A DNA stretch of 64,000 bases from positions 214,517,800 through 214,581,799 of the forward strand of contig NC_080540.1 in the NCBI RefSeq assembly GCF_028640845.1, written 5' to 3'. This DNA is from Ahaetulla prasina. Its lineage: Eukaryota; Chordata; Lepidosauria; Squamata; Colubridae. Under the pieces are notes generated by a model. The model was not told the origin of the DNA, did no database searches, and saw nothing but the letters and a program-made list of their open reading frames with translations. Position numbers and translations under genes: made by a program. The stretch's first letter is position 1. The number at the start of each line of letters is the position of its first letter. Below are positions 1-11,391 of the stretch, piece by piece.

Positions 1-342
1 GAGGCTGAGTACTTCATTCTTAAAAATGTAAGTTCCAATCTCTATATATTTAGCCTTACTTGTGGTGCTAAATTGGGGTTGCCACCTTTTCTTAAAAACA
101 CTTCACATCCTTAATAGCTACAGAACATTAGAAGAAGAAAAAAAGAAATGAGAAATGAGGAGTAGAGGAAGGAGGCCCCAGTTATTAAAATTACAGTTCT
201 TATAAAACCAGCTGGAGTAGAAATAGTTACAGCTAGACAAATATTGGAAGGTGGAGAGAAAACAACTGCTGTTACATTAGGCGGTTTTAATTTCTCATTT
301 GTGCTATTCTGAACAGCATCATATATATATATATATATATAT
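1..342. other. No gene seen; AT-rich unique DNA
   Basis: AT-rich sequence with no coding frame of note. It ends in a short (TA)n run that abuts the Penelope-like element. Confidence 0.6.
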
Positions 343-398
343 ATGTAGGTCTTTGGTTATTCGGGTTTTCTCCCGCGTAAAATCGGAAGTGTCTTGGC

Positions 399-432
399 GA
401 CGTTTCGACGAAGTCTCATTCGTCATCTTCAG
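399..432 (-). ncRNA. Hammerhead-ribozyme-like core in left PLE terminal repeat
   Basis: Minus strand: CTGAAGA, then a perfect 6-bp stem II (GACGAA/TTCGTC) closed by TGAGAC, then GAAA and CGTC. This fits the hammerhead consensus CUGANGA - stem II - GAAA followed by a possible NUH cleavage triplet. The outer flanks can form a short broken stem I (GC/GC next to the core, GAAG/CTTC further out). Hammerheads are known in Penelope-like terminal repeats. Stem III would be very short, so cleavage may need a dimer. Confidence 0.7.
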
Positions 433-451
433 GCTTCAGCTTCGTGCTTCT

Positions 452-454
<3 letters not shown>

Positions 455-531
<77 letters not shown>
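455..531. repeat. (TA)n microsatellite
   Basis: Near-pure TA dinucleotide run inside the left PLE terminal repeat. The corresponding position in the right repeat (near 3390) lacks it, so it expanded after the element inserted. Confidence 0.95.
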
Positions 532-533
<2 letters not shown>

Positions 534-731
534 CTGTTTCTTCCTTTTTAACTGCTAGTGGGGTTTGAACTGATTGGGTGGGAGCTTGGCTGTGCTCTGA
601 TTGGATGGGGGTTTTTTTGTGCTCTGATTGGCTGGGGGGGTGTCCTGTTTGGGTGGGGGCTTGGTTGTGCTCAGATTAGTTTGAGTTGCAGGGGGATTTG
701 AGCTGGTGAGCTGCACTGCTGCTGTTTGGCT

Positions 732-3363
732 TCATGTTCGTGGTTGTGCTACATCTTCATAGTGGGTGTCAGTCTGCTGCATGTATGGATTGGAGGGGTT
801 TGAAATGGCTAATGTTGCAGCTGTGGTCTGGCTTCTGGTCCTTGGTCGTGCTTCCTGATCAGTGTGGGTTTGGGTCTGTTTTCTGGGTGGATGTGTGGTG
901 GTGATATCCTGTGTGGACCTCGTGAGTGTGGGTCTGGTGTCATTCCTCGTATTAGGGACTCGTTTGTCAATAAGGGCGGGTTTCCAAATGGCTGGTAGGC
1001 GGGAGGTATCATCTCGTTTGTTCATGCTGTGTGGGCGTTTTTCTATCTCGATGGCTTCTCTGATTATTCTGTTGTTAAAGTGTTCAGTTTTGGCGATAAT
1101 TCTGGTCTTTTTAAAGTCAATATCGTGTCCTGTGGCTTTAAGGTGTTGGACCAGGGAAGAAGTTAGTTCCTCTTTTTTGACTCAGTTCTTGTGTTTTTCA
1201 ATGCGTGCACTTATTCTTCTGTTGGTATGTCCGATGTATGTGGTGGGGCAGGCGGTGCATGGGATTTCATATACTCCTTGATTTTCTAACTCAATTTTGT
1301 CTTTGGGGTTTCTTAGGATGGTGGATATTTTTCGGTTTGTGCAGAATGCTGTCTTGATGTTGTGTTTGTGGAGGATCTTGTTGATTCTGTCTGTGGTGCC
1401 TTTTATATATGGGAGGAGGGCTGTGCCGTTTTCTTGTTCTCTGTCTTGGATTTTAGTGGGGGGGTTCTTTTTGGATTAGTTTGGTAATCTTATTTCTCTG
1501 GAAATAGTATGTTAGTGAGAGTGTAGTTCGGTTTTTAGGTGTTGTTCGTCAGCTAAGCATTTTGTTCTGGAGATGAGTGTCTTGGCTACGGAGTTGATCT
1601 GTGCTGGGTGGTGGTGTGAGAGTGCGTGCAGATAGCGGTTTCTGTGTGTTTTCTTCTGGTAGATGGTGTGTCCTAGGGTGCCATTGGGTTTCCTGTAGAC
1701 TAAGACATCTAGAAAGGGAAGTTGGTTGTTAACTTCTGTTTCCATGGTGAACTGTATTTTGGGGTGTAGGCTATTGAGGTCTGAGGAAGTTGTCAAGTTT
1801 TTCTTTCCTTTGTGGCCAGATTATGGTGGTGTCGTCTACGTATCTGAGCCAGAGTTTGGGTTTGTGATCAGATTTTTCTAAAGCTTGGGTTTCAAAGTGT
1901 TCCATGTAGAGGTTGGCAATGACAGGTGAGAGGGATGATCCCATGGGTGCTCCTTCTATTTGTTTGTATTTTTGTCCGTTATAGATGAAGTATGTGTTGG
2001 ATAGGCAATGGTTGGTCAGATCTAGGATGTGCTTGGGGGGGTTATATTTGTTTTGGATAGCTGTCAAGGCTTCTTTGATTGACACTTGGGTGAAGAGGGA
2101 TATGACATCAAAGCTCACGAGTAGGTCACTGGGCTGTAAGTTTTGTTTCTTTATGATCTCTATGAACTGGAATGAGTTTTTTACGTGTGAGGCGATGGAT
2201 TCTGCATAGGGCTGTAGTTATTTGGCTAGGTTTTGTAGAGGTGAGCCTATGGAGCTGACTATGGGTCTAAGTGGGGTTCCGTCTTTGTGTATCTTGGGGA
2301 GACCATAGAGCTTAGGGCATCTGGATGATTTCTCTCTGGGAATGATTCTTTGCTGGATTTCTTCGCTGATGGGGGAGGCTTTTATTTTGGATCTAGTGGT
2401 TTTTTCTAGGTAGGTGGTGGGGTCTGTTTTTAGGGGTTTGTATGCAGGGTCTTGGAGTAGGTTGGTTAATTTGGTTTGGTAGTCAGATGTGTTCATAACC
2501 ACTGTGGCGTTGCCCTTGTCTGCTGGTAGGATTATTATGCTGGTGTCTTTTTTCAGGTTAAGTAGTGCTGTCTGTTCCTCTTTGGGTAAGTTGCTTTTGG
2601 GTGGCTTGCTGCTGCAGAGGATGTTGGTGATTTCGAGTCTGATTTTGTTAGCGTCATTGGGGTTGATTTTGGTCAGGCTGGTTTCAACTCCGCATATAAT
2701 GGTTTCATTGGGGATGTATTTGGGAGTGACTGCAAAGTTGAATCCTTTGGAAAGGACATCAGTTTCAGCTTTGGTGAGGATCCTATCTGAGATGTTATGC
2801 ACTGTTTGTTTCATGTGTGGCTGTGAGGGTGGAGGGGTTTGTTTCTGGCGTTCTTGTAGTCTTTGGAGTTTGTTGGTGTATGTGTCTGTCTTGAGGGTGA
2901 TCTGTGTTTCGCTTTCCAGACGGCGAGTTGTTTGGATTTGTCCCAAAGTGCAGGGTGGATCTTGTTGCTGAGTTTGAGGTGAAGTGTGAGGAGATCTTTG
3001 TTGATTTGATCTATGAGGAATCTTTTTGTGTGAAGTTCATTTCTGATTAGGGCCAATTCTGTTCTTTTTAGGATGTGTTTGGCGGCTGCAGAGTTGGAGT
3101 GGAATTTCAATTGGAAGCATGTGGGGATTAAATTTTGATCTCGGCAATTTCGTAGGAATGCAAGGTCACATAAAATGGAAGCTCTTTGGACTTCGTTTTT
3201 CATAGGTCCTGGTCAGATGGTGGATTTCTTCCCCGTAGAGCTGCAATATTTGTTTTCTGAGGTTTTCGCGGGTGTTTCTATGTAGGTCTTTGGTTATTCG
3301 GGTTTTCTCCCGCATAAAATTGGAAGTGTCTTGGCGATGTTTCAATGAAGTCTCATTCGTCAT
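732..3363 (-). pseudogene. PLE reverse transcriptase / GIY-YIG endonuclease, degraded
   Basis: Coding sequence split over at least five minus-strand frames (3363-3166, 3203-2811, 2946-2218, 2118-1771, 1796-1512), then a GIY-YIG region near 1290-1170 and a Thr/Pro-rich tail to about 732. Visible in order: KLYGLPKIHK with RPIVSS (fingers), DVISLFT (motif A with catalytic Asp), GAPMGSSLSP (motif B), YVDD (motif C), LPFLDVLVYR (motif D/E region), and GVYEIPC...TTYIGH, the GIY-YIG nuclease signature. RT plus C-terminal GIY-YIG is the diagnostic layout of endonuclease-bearing Penelope-like elements, which prime on nicked chromosomal DNA. Frameshifts and stops between the blocks rule out a working protein. 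The first frame begins inside the hammerhead-bearing terminal region, so that region probably acts as a 5' leader. Confidence 0.88.
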
Positions 3364-3369
3364 CTTCAG
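3336..3369 (-). ncRNA. Degraded hammerhead-like core in right PLE terminal repeat
   Basis: Same position in the second direct terminal repeat as the motif at 399-432. CTGAAGA is kept, but the 3' arm of stem II reads TTCATT instead of TTCGTC, breaking pairing, and the triplet after GAAA is CATC. Probably inactive. Confidence 0.5.
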
Positions 3370-3882
3370 GTTTCAGCTTCGTGCTTCTGGGAGCAATGTG
3401 TGATTGCAGCTGTTTCTTCCTTTTTAACTGCTAGTGGGGGTTTGAACTGATTGGGTGGGAGCTTGACTGTGCTCTGATTGGCTGGGGTTTTTTTGTGCTC
3501 TGATTGGCTGGGGGTGTGTCCTGTTTGGGTGGGGGCTTGGTTGTGCTCAGATTAGTCTGAGTTGCAGGGGGATTTGAGCTGGTGAGCTGCATTGCTATTG
3601 TTTGGCTTTGTGTTTGTGGTCGTGCTATGTCTTCATTGTGGGTGTCAGTCTGCTGCATGTATGGATTGGAGGGGTTTGAAATGGCTAATGTTGCAGCTGC
3701 AGTCTGGCTTCTGGTCCTTGCTTGTGCTTCATCATCAGTGTGGGTTTGGGTTTGTTTAAAAAAAAACCAGCCAATCAGAGCACAGCCAAGCTCCCACCCA
3801 ATCAGTTCAAACCCCCGCTAGCAGTTAAAAAGGAAGAAACAACTGCAATCACACATTGCTCCCAGAAGCACGAAGCTGAAGC

Positions 3883-3916
3883 CTGAAGATGACGAATGAG
3901 ACTTCGTCGAAACGTC
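3883..3916 (+). ncRNA. Hammerhead-like core in inverted PLE terminal copy
   Basis: Plus strand: CTGAAGA (3883-3889), stem II GACGAA/TTCGTC (3891-3896 with 3903-3908), GAAA (3909-3912), CGTC (3913-3916). Every core position is kept and stem II is perfect. It is the mirror of the intact motif at 399-432. Confidence 0.7.
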
Positions 3917-4402
3917 GCCAAGACACTTCCAATTTTACGCGGGAGAAAACCCGAATAACCAAAGACCTACATATATATATGTATATGTATATGTATATAT
4001 ATGTGTGTGTGTATATATATATATATATATTTGTTAGATTATTTCTAATGCTGACCTCTTTCCCATTTTAATGTGTCTTTCTATCATCTCCATCCCCTTT
4101 ACTATTGTTTTCAGTCTACAACTACTGTGTTCTAGCAATGTTCTCAGGTACGTAGGTAGATTCCCAAATATTCAATTAAAGGCCTATGCTCAAAAGTTCA
4201 AAACGACCTTGCTTATCTACAATCTCACTGCAATTTTCTGTGCTTGCTGTATATGTTAATCTGGATTCCTATATTGTACTATTGTACAAAACCATTCTTC
4301 GTTTAACCCTAATTTGTTTAACTGGACTTACTAACTAGGAATGCTCAGTCATATATAATGGTTTATAAGCCATACTGGTTGGGTTGATGTGATAGATTAA
4401 AG

Positions 4403-4511
4403 CTGTGTTTTTCACCCTCAAGAACCTTATGATATGTGCACTTCGATTCCCAGAATTTTCCAGCCCGCCAGGAAACATCCATTTTAAAATTGCTGAAGTT
4501 GAGAAACACAG
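4403..4511. mobile_element. Short hAT-like MITE, palindromic family
   Basis: Ends read CTGTGTTTTTCA... and ...TTGAGAAACACAG, giving imperfect inverted termini. The flanks GATTAAAG and TATTAAGG match at 6 of 8 positions, as an old hAT 8-bp target duplication would. Related to the elements at 13333 and 21005. Confidence 0.6.
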
Positions 4512-4645
4512 TATTAAGGTAATAAAAATACTATGACTTAGCATGTTGTTTGATTCCGGAACAATCTCCGAATTCTTTTTATTAAGAAAAGACAATCATA
4601 TCCCAATCATATCATATTCCAAACCTAGTTCTATATCTCTTTACC

Positions 4646-4648
4646 CAT

Positions 4649-4687
<39 letters not shown>

Positions 4688-5275
4688 TTTTATTTATTTT
4701 ATTTATTTATTTATTTTGTCACAACAGTATATAAGCATAAGCATGAAAGTAACTATATAATACATAAGCATATATATAAGTATGCAATAACTATATTAAT
4801 TGGATATAATGAAAGGAAACAATAGGACAGGAACAGTAGGCATGTTTGTGCTCTTATGCGTGCCCCTTACAGACCTCTTAGGAATGGGGTGAGGTCAATA
4901 GTAGAGAGTTTTTGGTTAAAGCTTTGGGGATTTTGAGAATAGACCACAGAGTCAGGTAGTGTGTTCCAAGCATTAACAACTCTGTTACAGAAGTCATATT
5001 TTCTGCAATCAAGATTGAAGCGGTTAACATTAAGTTTAAATCTATTGTTTGCTCTTGTATTGTTGTGATTGAAGCTGAAGTAGTCTTCAACAGGAAGGAC
5101 ATTGCAATAGATGATTCTATGAGTTAAACTCAGGTCATGTCGAAGGCAGCAGAGTTCTAAGGTTTCTAAACCCAAGATTTCAAATGGCATAAGGTATTTT
5201 TTTGTATTCAGAGGAGTGGAGAACTCTTCTTGTAAAATATTTCTGGACATGACCAATTGTATTGATGTCTCTTGT
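4646..5275 (-). mobile_element. 5'-truncated LINE 3' end, CR1/L3/Rex-like, (ATTT)n tail
   Basis: The (ATTT)n tail lies at the left (4646-4716), so the element reads leftwards. The minus-strand frame at 5256-4867 carries the RT C-terminal region, with DLSLTHRIIYCNVLPV, NRFKLNVNRFNLDCRKYDF and NTLPDSVV, ending in FLRGL. The same segment recurs at 7741, 14561, 31352 and 36531. It is truncated before the catalytic RT motifs. Confidence 0.82.
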
Positions 5276-6177
5276 ATTGTATTGTATTGTATTGACCCTC
5301 CTCAATACCAATCCAATAAATTTCATTGTTTGCATAATCACTGGGAAGGCCTACGGCAGGAAAATCATGCCAAAGTCTACGTGAGTTAGGATTGTAATAA
5401 AGCAGTGTCCTGCTGCCAGGAAAATCAGGGCGCATACAACTGTAGACATGAAGCTCTGTTGCTGCAGGCAGTTATGCTCAACAGGGGAGTGTTTATTGCA
5501 GACAGTGCCATTAAAATGATTTTGGGGCAGATGGGATTATGAACAGTGCTCATGTGTTGAGTTTTCCAGATAACAAAGGATTTTAGGATGCTTGGGAATT
5601 ACGTAAAGACCTAAGAATGCTTAGGACCTGGGAGTGTCATTAGTACCTTTTCCAATAGGTCAAATATTAACTGAGCATATTCAAATAATAGCCAGAATCC
5701 CTGCTCTGTGCTAGGGATATTAAAGCTGATCTCCCTCCCTCCATGTCTCAGGTTGTTCCCCCTTGCGTTGTCATCTGTGTTCCTTAGTGACATAGGAACT
5801 TGGCTAAGTCATATAAGCCCCAGTTGTTCTTATTTTGTGCCAGAAATGCTGACCTGATTGTGTTGTAACAAGATTGGTGTCAGACAGCCTCCATATGTTG
5901 CTTCTCAATAGCATATTACATGAATGAAATTTTAGGACTCTTTGGAGGTCAGGCAGCTCCTTGCTGCTGTTATGGTACATAATGGGCATTTACACCAGCA
6001 TTTACACAAATATTGGAAATAAGTAAGGGTGCCATGCACCAGATTGTTCTAGGCTGGCATTATGGCTCTTTTAAATCCTGAGGACTGTACGTTTATTTGT
6101 TGTAGTTGCCTCCTGAGTTGCTTTGCAGAGTTAAAGACACCCTCCCATGCATACTTTAGGAAAAAGGAGGATAGATA
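5276..6177. other. No gene or repeat recognised
   Basis: Short TTGTA-type repeats at 5270-5300, then unique-looking sequence. Open frames here are short and show no family motif. Confidence 0.5.
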
Positions 6178-6314
6178 ATAGTAACAGAGTTGGAAGGGAC
6201 CTTGGTGGTTATCTAGTCCAACCCCCCTGCTCATGCAGGAGACCTATACTAGAGATTCGAACCACTAAACTGACGACCTTTCTGATTGACAAGCTCAATG
6301 TCTTAGCCACTGAG
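6178..6314 (-). mobile_element. tRNA-headed SINE with CR1-like tail (partial)
   Basis: Read on the minus strand, a tRNA-like head (CAGTGGCTAAGACATTGAGC, then a B-box-like run near 6260) joins a tail containing GTTGGACTAGATAACCACC. Same family as the plus-strand copy at 9317. Confidence 0.7.
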
Positions 6315-6463
6315 GATAGCTTTAGCTCCAGGAAAAAAAGCATGATATAAATGTAATGAATAATCAATTGAATCTAAAGCATATGACTGCAAAGCTTCAT
6401 TAAGGCTAGCAATATCATGAACTGTGAGATCTTAAGTCCCGGCTGGCACATTTGATACAGAAT

Positions 6464-7055
6464 ACAATAGAATAGAATAGAATAGAATAGAATAGAATAG
6501 AATAGAATAGAATAGAATAGAATAGAATAGAATAGAATAGAATTTTTTATTGGTCAAGTGTGATTGGACACACAAGGAATTTGTCTTGGTGCTTATGCTC
6601 TCAGTGTACATAAAAGAAAAGATACCTTCATCAAGGTAAAACACTTACAACACTTAGTGATAGTCATAGGGTACAAATAAGCAATTGGGAAACAATCAAT
6701 ATAAATCGTAAGGATGCAAGCAACAAAGTTTCAGTCATAGAGTCATAAGTGGGAGGAGATGGGTGATGGGAACGATGAGAAGATTAATAGTAGTGCAGAC
6801 TTAGTGAATGGTTTGACAGTGTTGAGGGAATTATTTGTTTAGCTGAGTGATGGCCTTTGGGAAAAAACTGTTCTTGTGTCTAGTTGTTCTGGTGTGCAGT
6901 GCTCTGTAGAGTCGTTTTGAGGGTAGGAGTTGAAACAGTTTATGTCCAGGATGCAACAGGTCTATATATATTTTCACAGCCCTCTTTTTGACTCATGCAG
7001 TACACAGGTCCTCAATGGAAGGCAGGTTGGTAGTAATTGTTTTTTGGCTGTGACA
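6464..7055 (-). mobile_element. CR1/L3-type LINE 3' end with (AATAG)n tail
   Basis: An (AATAG)n array (6464-6542) adjoins AATTTTTTATTGGTCAAGTG. In element orientation this is a 3' end with a CCAATAAA polyadenylation-like motif followed by (CTATT)n. Degraded coding near 6850-7030 resembles the C-terminus of a CR1-type ORF2. AATAG-tailed CR1/L3 elements are known to be abundant in snakes. A second copy at 17124 stops at the same place, just after GTAGTAATTG. Confidence 0.82.
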
Positions 7056-7486
7056 TGAGAGAAAATATCCTGAAACCTAAGGAGTGTCCTTCTGAGAAGG
7101 CAATAAATTCGATTGAAGGGGCACCACTGCTAAGCAGCAGAAATGGCAGTTCTTTAGCTGAGGCCAATTTTTTTTTTTAGTTCTTGCTCCTCAGTGTCTC
7201 TTTTCCATGAGAAACATTGTTGGTAAGGCGTACAATCATCCCGGTTGAACTGTAAGAATATTGCCTGTTCTTATTTCGTTTCCAGAAAAATCAAATCAAA
7301 TTTTTAAAATTTGTCACAAAATAACAGCGGGGCTCCTGTAACCAGTTCTGCAACCTGGTTCTGCAAAATCACATACCATCTGTAAAGGTTTGTGGGAATT
7401 AGACAGCGGGAGGAGCCATAGCCAGGGGACCAGTTAGATAAAAGACAGTTTAGCCTGCAAAAGGGATGTAAGCATAGCAAACATCT
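7056..7486. other. No gene seen
   Basis: Unique-looking sequence with a poly-T run near 7170. No coding motif or clear repeat boundary. Confidence 0.5.
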
Positions 7487-8738
7487 CAGAAGGAAATCCA
7501 GTTTTTTTTACTACCAGTTCTGTGGGCATGGCTTGGTGGGCATGGTGTGGCTTGGTCGGCGTGGCAGGGGAAGGATACTGCAAAATCTCCATCCCCACCC
7601 CACTCCAGGGGAAGGATACTGCAAAACCTCCATTCCCACCCCACTCTGAGGCCAGCCAGAGGTGGTATTTGCTGGTTCTCCGAACTACTTAACATTTCCA
7701 CTACCAGGTTAACCGTACCAGTTCTCCGAACCATTCAAAAAGACCTTGATCTTCTAACCGCTTGGTCTAAAACTTGGCAACTCCAAATCTCAACCAGCAA
7801 ATGCTCAGTTTTACATATTGGAAAAAAGAACCTAAACACTAAGTACATGCTTGATGGACATTACCTTACAGATGACCCCCACCCTGTTAAAGACCTTGGA
7901 GTTTTCGCATCAAATGATCTAAGTGCCAAAGCCCACTGCAACTACATAGCAAAAAAGGCTCTAAGAGTTGTAAACCTAATATTGCGTAGCTTTTTTTCCA
8001 AAAACACTACATTACCACCCAGAGCATATAAAACATTTGCTAGGCCAATTCTTGAATACAGCTCGCCTGTCTGGAACCCACACCACATTTCTGACATCAA
8101 TACAATTGAATGTGTCCATAAATATTTTACAAGAAGAGTTCTCCATTCCTCTGAAAACAACAAAATACCTTATCACACCAGACTTGAAATCCTAGGTTTA
8201 GAAAACTTAGAACTCCACCGCCTTCAACAAGATCTAAGTTTAACTCATAGAATCATCTATTGTAATGTCCTTCCTGTTAAAGACTACTTCAGCTTCAATT
8301 GCAATAATACAAGAGCAACCAATAGATTTAAACTTAATGTTAACCGCTTCAATCTAGATTGCAGAAAATATGACTTCTGTAACAGAGTTATCAGTGCTTG
8401 GAACACATTACCTGACTCTGTGGTCTCTTCTCACAATCCCAAAAGCTTTAACCAAAAACTATCTACTATGACCTCACCCCATTCCTAAGAGGACTATAGG
8501 GGCGTGCATAAGAGCACAAACGTGCCTACCGTTCCTGTCCTATTGTTTTTTCTTATATATATATGCTTATACTTCCTTATATTTCCTCATATATATGTTT
8601 ATATACTATATAATCATTTTGTGTGATATCGTGTATATTGTTGTGACAAAAATAAATAAATAAATAAAAATAAAACTGTTCAAAATTTCTGCTACCGGTT
8701 CTCCAGAATCTGTCAGAACCTTCTGGATTTCACCCCTG
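7487..8738 (-). mobile_element. hAT-type MITE interrupted by a LINE
   Basis: The outer parts (7487-7740 and 8679-8738) match the MITE at 11158-11391 in reverse orientation: ACTACCAGTTCTGTGGGC, CCGAACTACTT, and GGATTTCACCCCTG at the right end. The repeated 7-mer TTCAAAA borders the LINE at 7734-7740 and 8679-8685, showing that the LINE entered an existing MITE. The MITE's own 8-bp duplication is poorly preserved. Confidence 0.75.
7741..8678 (+). mobile_element. 5'-truncated LINE, CR1/L3/Rex-like, (AAAT)n tail
   Basis: Longest copy of this LINE here. The plus-strand frame to 8488 covers the end of the RT domain and the thumb: ISTSKCSVLHIG, DLGVFASNDLS, ARPILEYSSPVWNP, FTRRVLHSSE, GLENLELHRL, NTLPDSVVSS. 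The catalytic YADD box is upstream of the truncation. The 3' UTR ends in TTGTGACAAAAATAAATAAA at 8641-8660, an (AAAT)n tail. TTCAAAA duplicates flank the insertion. The frame stays open through the LINE coding part, so the copy is fairly young but dead on arrival by truncation. Confidence 0.85.
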
Positions 8739-9316
8739 AACTCTCCCTGGTTTGTGGTCTGTAAAGGTGACAGGTAAGAAATGTACTTTTAGATTTTCAG
8801 ACTTTTGTTAATGTAACCTTACAATAAAGTATAATTAGTTCATCTGAGCATGCTTCCTGCCTGGCCTACTTCTCAAGGTTGACCCCGCTAGAGATGATAA
8901 TGTCTTTGCATTCCTATTGCAGACTGAGAGGGAAAGAATGGTGAGGATACATAATATCTTAAGGTCAGTCCTAAAAGCATGCATTTTACCACTAAACTGT
9001 GGCCCATCCCTTAGCAAAACCAACATCTGCTTCCAGGCAATATCGTAAGAGCTAAATCAGTCCAAGTGATGTTGTCATTTGATGCCAAAACAGTCCCAGC
9101 AGATTAAGTGGAAAGCAGATGAGGATGCTTGAGTCCAAGGCATGTACATTTAATTACCCCTTTCTTGCCTGCGGCTATTTCTCATGGGACAGCCCAAGAT
9201 ACTGTGTTAAATGGGAAAAGGAAATTAAAAAAAATTTGTAATATAATTTAGCTGGTGCTTTTTCTGTCATCATATGCTTCAGTTACAGTAAATTATGGTA
9301 CACAGATGTTAGTGTT
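8739..9316. other. No gene seen; possible short LTR-like fragment near 8810
   Basis: Mostly unique sequence. TGTAACCTTACAATAAAGTA near 8812 resembles stretches at 52460 and 52805 and may be part of an unclassified LTR or polyadenylation region. Confidence 0.35.
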
Positions 9317-9473
9317 GGAACAGGTGGTTCAGTGGCAGAGCTTGTCAATCAGAAAGGTCGGCAGTTCGAATCAAATTTCAAATCAAAGTTCAGAGTACAG
9401 GTCCCCTGCGTGAGCAGGGAGTTGGACTAGATGACCTCCAAGGTCCCTTCCAACTCTGTTACTGTTACTGAGA
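9317..9473 (+). mobile_element. tRNA-headed SINE with CR1-like tail
   Basis: The A-box-like region (GGTTCAGTGGCAGAGC) is followed by a good B box, GTTCGAATC, at 9364-9372. After a short spacer the body reads GAGTTGGACTAGATGACCTC and CCTTCCAACTCTGTTACTG, a LINE-like tail. The opposite-strand copy at 6178 shares both parts. Confidence 0.75.
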
Positions 9474-10131
9474 ATAATCAAAGACATGTTTATTTGAGGT
9501 GGATGCATATTCAAGCAAGGGACTGAATGAGGCTGAAATTCCTCACACTGGTGATCCACATGAGGACTAATAAACATACAGTGTGTGGTAAAAAAAGGCT
9601 TGTTTCACAGATAGCAAGAAAGAGTAGCATGGTGAGGAATCAAGTGATCCAAATATATGTTCTAGGTTATTAGATAGACAAGAGATATCCTGCTTGATAA
9701 ATTAGCAGGCCCAGAACAACAGAGAACTATGTTAGGCAAGGAGTGGGATAAATTGAAAACAAAATTGAAGCAATATACTTCTAAAATGTTAGAATATATG
9801 TGCGTCTATGTTTTAAGATGGGGCAAAAAAATATCTGTTTTCAGAGAGTCTATATCCCGGATGAAACAGAGAAAATGGAAGGTTGTTGTTGTTTTAGTCC
9901 TCATCTGGAATACAATCAGGCTATTTTATTCCAAGCAAAGCTGGATTTGGGTGGAGCCAGGAGGGGGAAAAAATTAAAGGGCAGCATCAGCTGAGAGAGA
10001 CAGAGGAGGAAAAAAAGTGAAAGTATTGGGAAGATTGGAGAAGTTATGAGATATGTTATGCTGGGATATTGGCAGTGGTGGTTGCAATAGTAGTGGAGGG
10101 AAAGAGGGAAGAGAAGGTGCTGGGAAGATTA
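9474..10131. other. No gene seen
   Basis: Unique-looking sequence. Two overlapping open frames (9729-9994) show no recognisable motif and are not convincing genes. Confidence 0.45.
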
Positions 10132-10136
10132 ATGTC

Positions 10137-10712
10137 TGTTCGGGACCTAGGCTCCCTTAAAAAGCAGGAAGCAGGAATTGGTCCCAGCAAAACCCCTTTT
10201 ATCTACACGACTGTGAATTCCTTTCATTCACAGCCAGCAAGATTTGTCCAAACAGTTTTTCAAAGGAATTTTTATCAACACACCTTATCTCATTTGGCAA
10301 GCTGCAACGTAACTTGTTTCCAACTAAAGAGTAAGGCAAAACTTGGCACAGAGCCTCTTAGCATCACAAACAGAACTTTCCACTCTTGAAACTATCGAAT
10401 GAACAAATTGTTTCCTGCAAAAGCTCCCTCCCCATTCGTTCCTCTTTTGTTTCCTATGGGAGGAGCCAATCATCTCCAAGGTGTGGCCTTACTCCCAAGT
10501 TGACCCTGCTTTCTGAGTTCTCTTGTCTTCTGCATGCGCATACTGGGAACGGGCTCCCGCTGTTCCTCTGCTTCACTGCTGTCTATCTCCCTCTCTGCTT
10601 CTGACACTCGTCTGAGCTTTCCCCAGCCCCCAGGACTGGCACGTGTTCCTCCCCAACCTCCTTACTGTCTGACTCTGCTGCCAGTTCCTCTGGCCGCCAG
10701 CAGGTCACAACA
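10137..10712 (-). mobile_element. Solo LTR, U3-ORF family (copy 1)
   Basis: Bounded by TGTTCGGG and GTCACAACA, with flanks ATGTC (10132-10136) and ATGTG (10713-10717), a 5-bp duplication with one mismatch. In element orientation it starts TGTTGTGACC and opens in the same phase as its relatives (Val-Val, then LAAESDSK and GEE), but a stop soon breaks the frame. It is closest to the LTR at 41722, sharing the LAAESDS block and the CTCCCATA region. No internal retroelement sequence is attached, so this is a recombination-generated solo LTR. Confidence 0.82.
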
Positions 10713-10717
10713 ATGTG

Positions 10718-11149
10718 GCTGGGCTGGTGCAATGTGGCACTTTGGGATATGAGCAGTGGGTGAGGTGATAGAAGGGCAAAGATAGCGGTATGGTTGAGAG
10801 GGAGTTGGCTAGTGAAACATGCTGTACTTCAAAGGAAAGTGGGGGTGACATGTGCTATCTTTGTCCATCTAGGTTTTGTTTCATCTATAGCTTGGAAAAA
10901 CTGAAAAGTTATGGATTTTAGTTATACCAATCTAGGCTGATCCAAAATGCTTTGACAGAACCTTCAAAACACTGCAATTTCATCTAGCTTTAAAATCATT
11001 TTTTCAACACAAGATAATATCTGTAGCTCAGGATTGAACTGTGGAGTCCTTGGTGCTCTCTGAGCTCCATTGCTTGATTGCAGAGATTTAATTACTCAAA
11101 TGGATAATATCGTCAGTGCAAGAGAGTGTGGAGTTTGCTGCCTATTTAC
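10718..11149. other. No gene seen
   Basis: Unique-looking sequence with no recognised motif. Confidence 0.5.
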
Positions 11150-11157
11150 ATATAGAG

Positions 11158-11391
11158 CAGAGGTGGGTTTCAGCAGGTTCTGACCAGTTCTGGAGAACCG
11201 GTAGCAGAAATTTTGAGTAGTTCGGAGAACCGGTAGTGAAAATTCTGACTGGCCTCGCCCCCATCCATTCTCTGCCTCCCAAGTCCCAACAGATGGGGAG
11301 GAAATGGGGATTTTGCAGTAACCTTCCCCTGCCACGCCCACCAAGCCACACCCACAGAACCAGTAGTAAAAAAATTTGAAACCCACCACTG
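11158..11391 (+). mobile_element. hAT-type MITE, 234 bp, complete
   Basis: Terminal inverted repeats CAGAGGTGGGTTTCA and TGAAACCCACCACTG. The 8-bp target duplications ATATAGAG (11150-11157) and ATACAGAG (11392-11399) differ at one base. CAGNGGTG ends with 8-bp duplications are typical of hAT. The inside contains the GGAGAACCGGTAG motif repeated twice and no coding sequence. Confidence 0.9.

Larger units (their letters stand above)
343..3972 (-). mobile_element. Penelope-like retroelement (PLE) with direct and inverted terminal repeats
   Basis: The element reads on the minus strand. A terminal region (about 343-881) recurs in the same orientation at about 3278-3757, flanking a degraded RT/GIY-YIG coding region. 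A third, partial copy in the opposite orientation (about 3765-3972) closes the right side, so both outer ends carry the same sequence facing inward. Tandem pseudo-LTRs plus an inverted partial copy are known for Penelope-like elements. A (TA)n run at 455-531 interrupts the left terminal region, and AT-rich repeats lie beside both outer ends, so no target duplication can be read. The coding part is broken into several frames, so this copy is dead. Confidence 0.88.

Noticed and set aside
299..532. Open frame ending in a long Ile-Tyr run
   Set aside because: Translation of the (TA)n microsatellite in the PLE terminal repeat.
862..1281. Plus-strand frame of 139 codons with hydrophobic stretches
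   Set aside because: Antisense shadow of the minus-strand PLE coding region.
2489..2971. Plus-strand frame of 160 codons
   Set aside because: Antisense of the PLE RT fingers region, which carries clear RT motifs on the minus strand.
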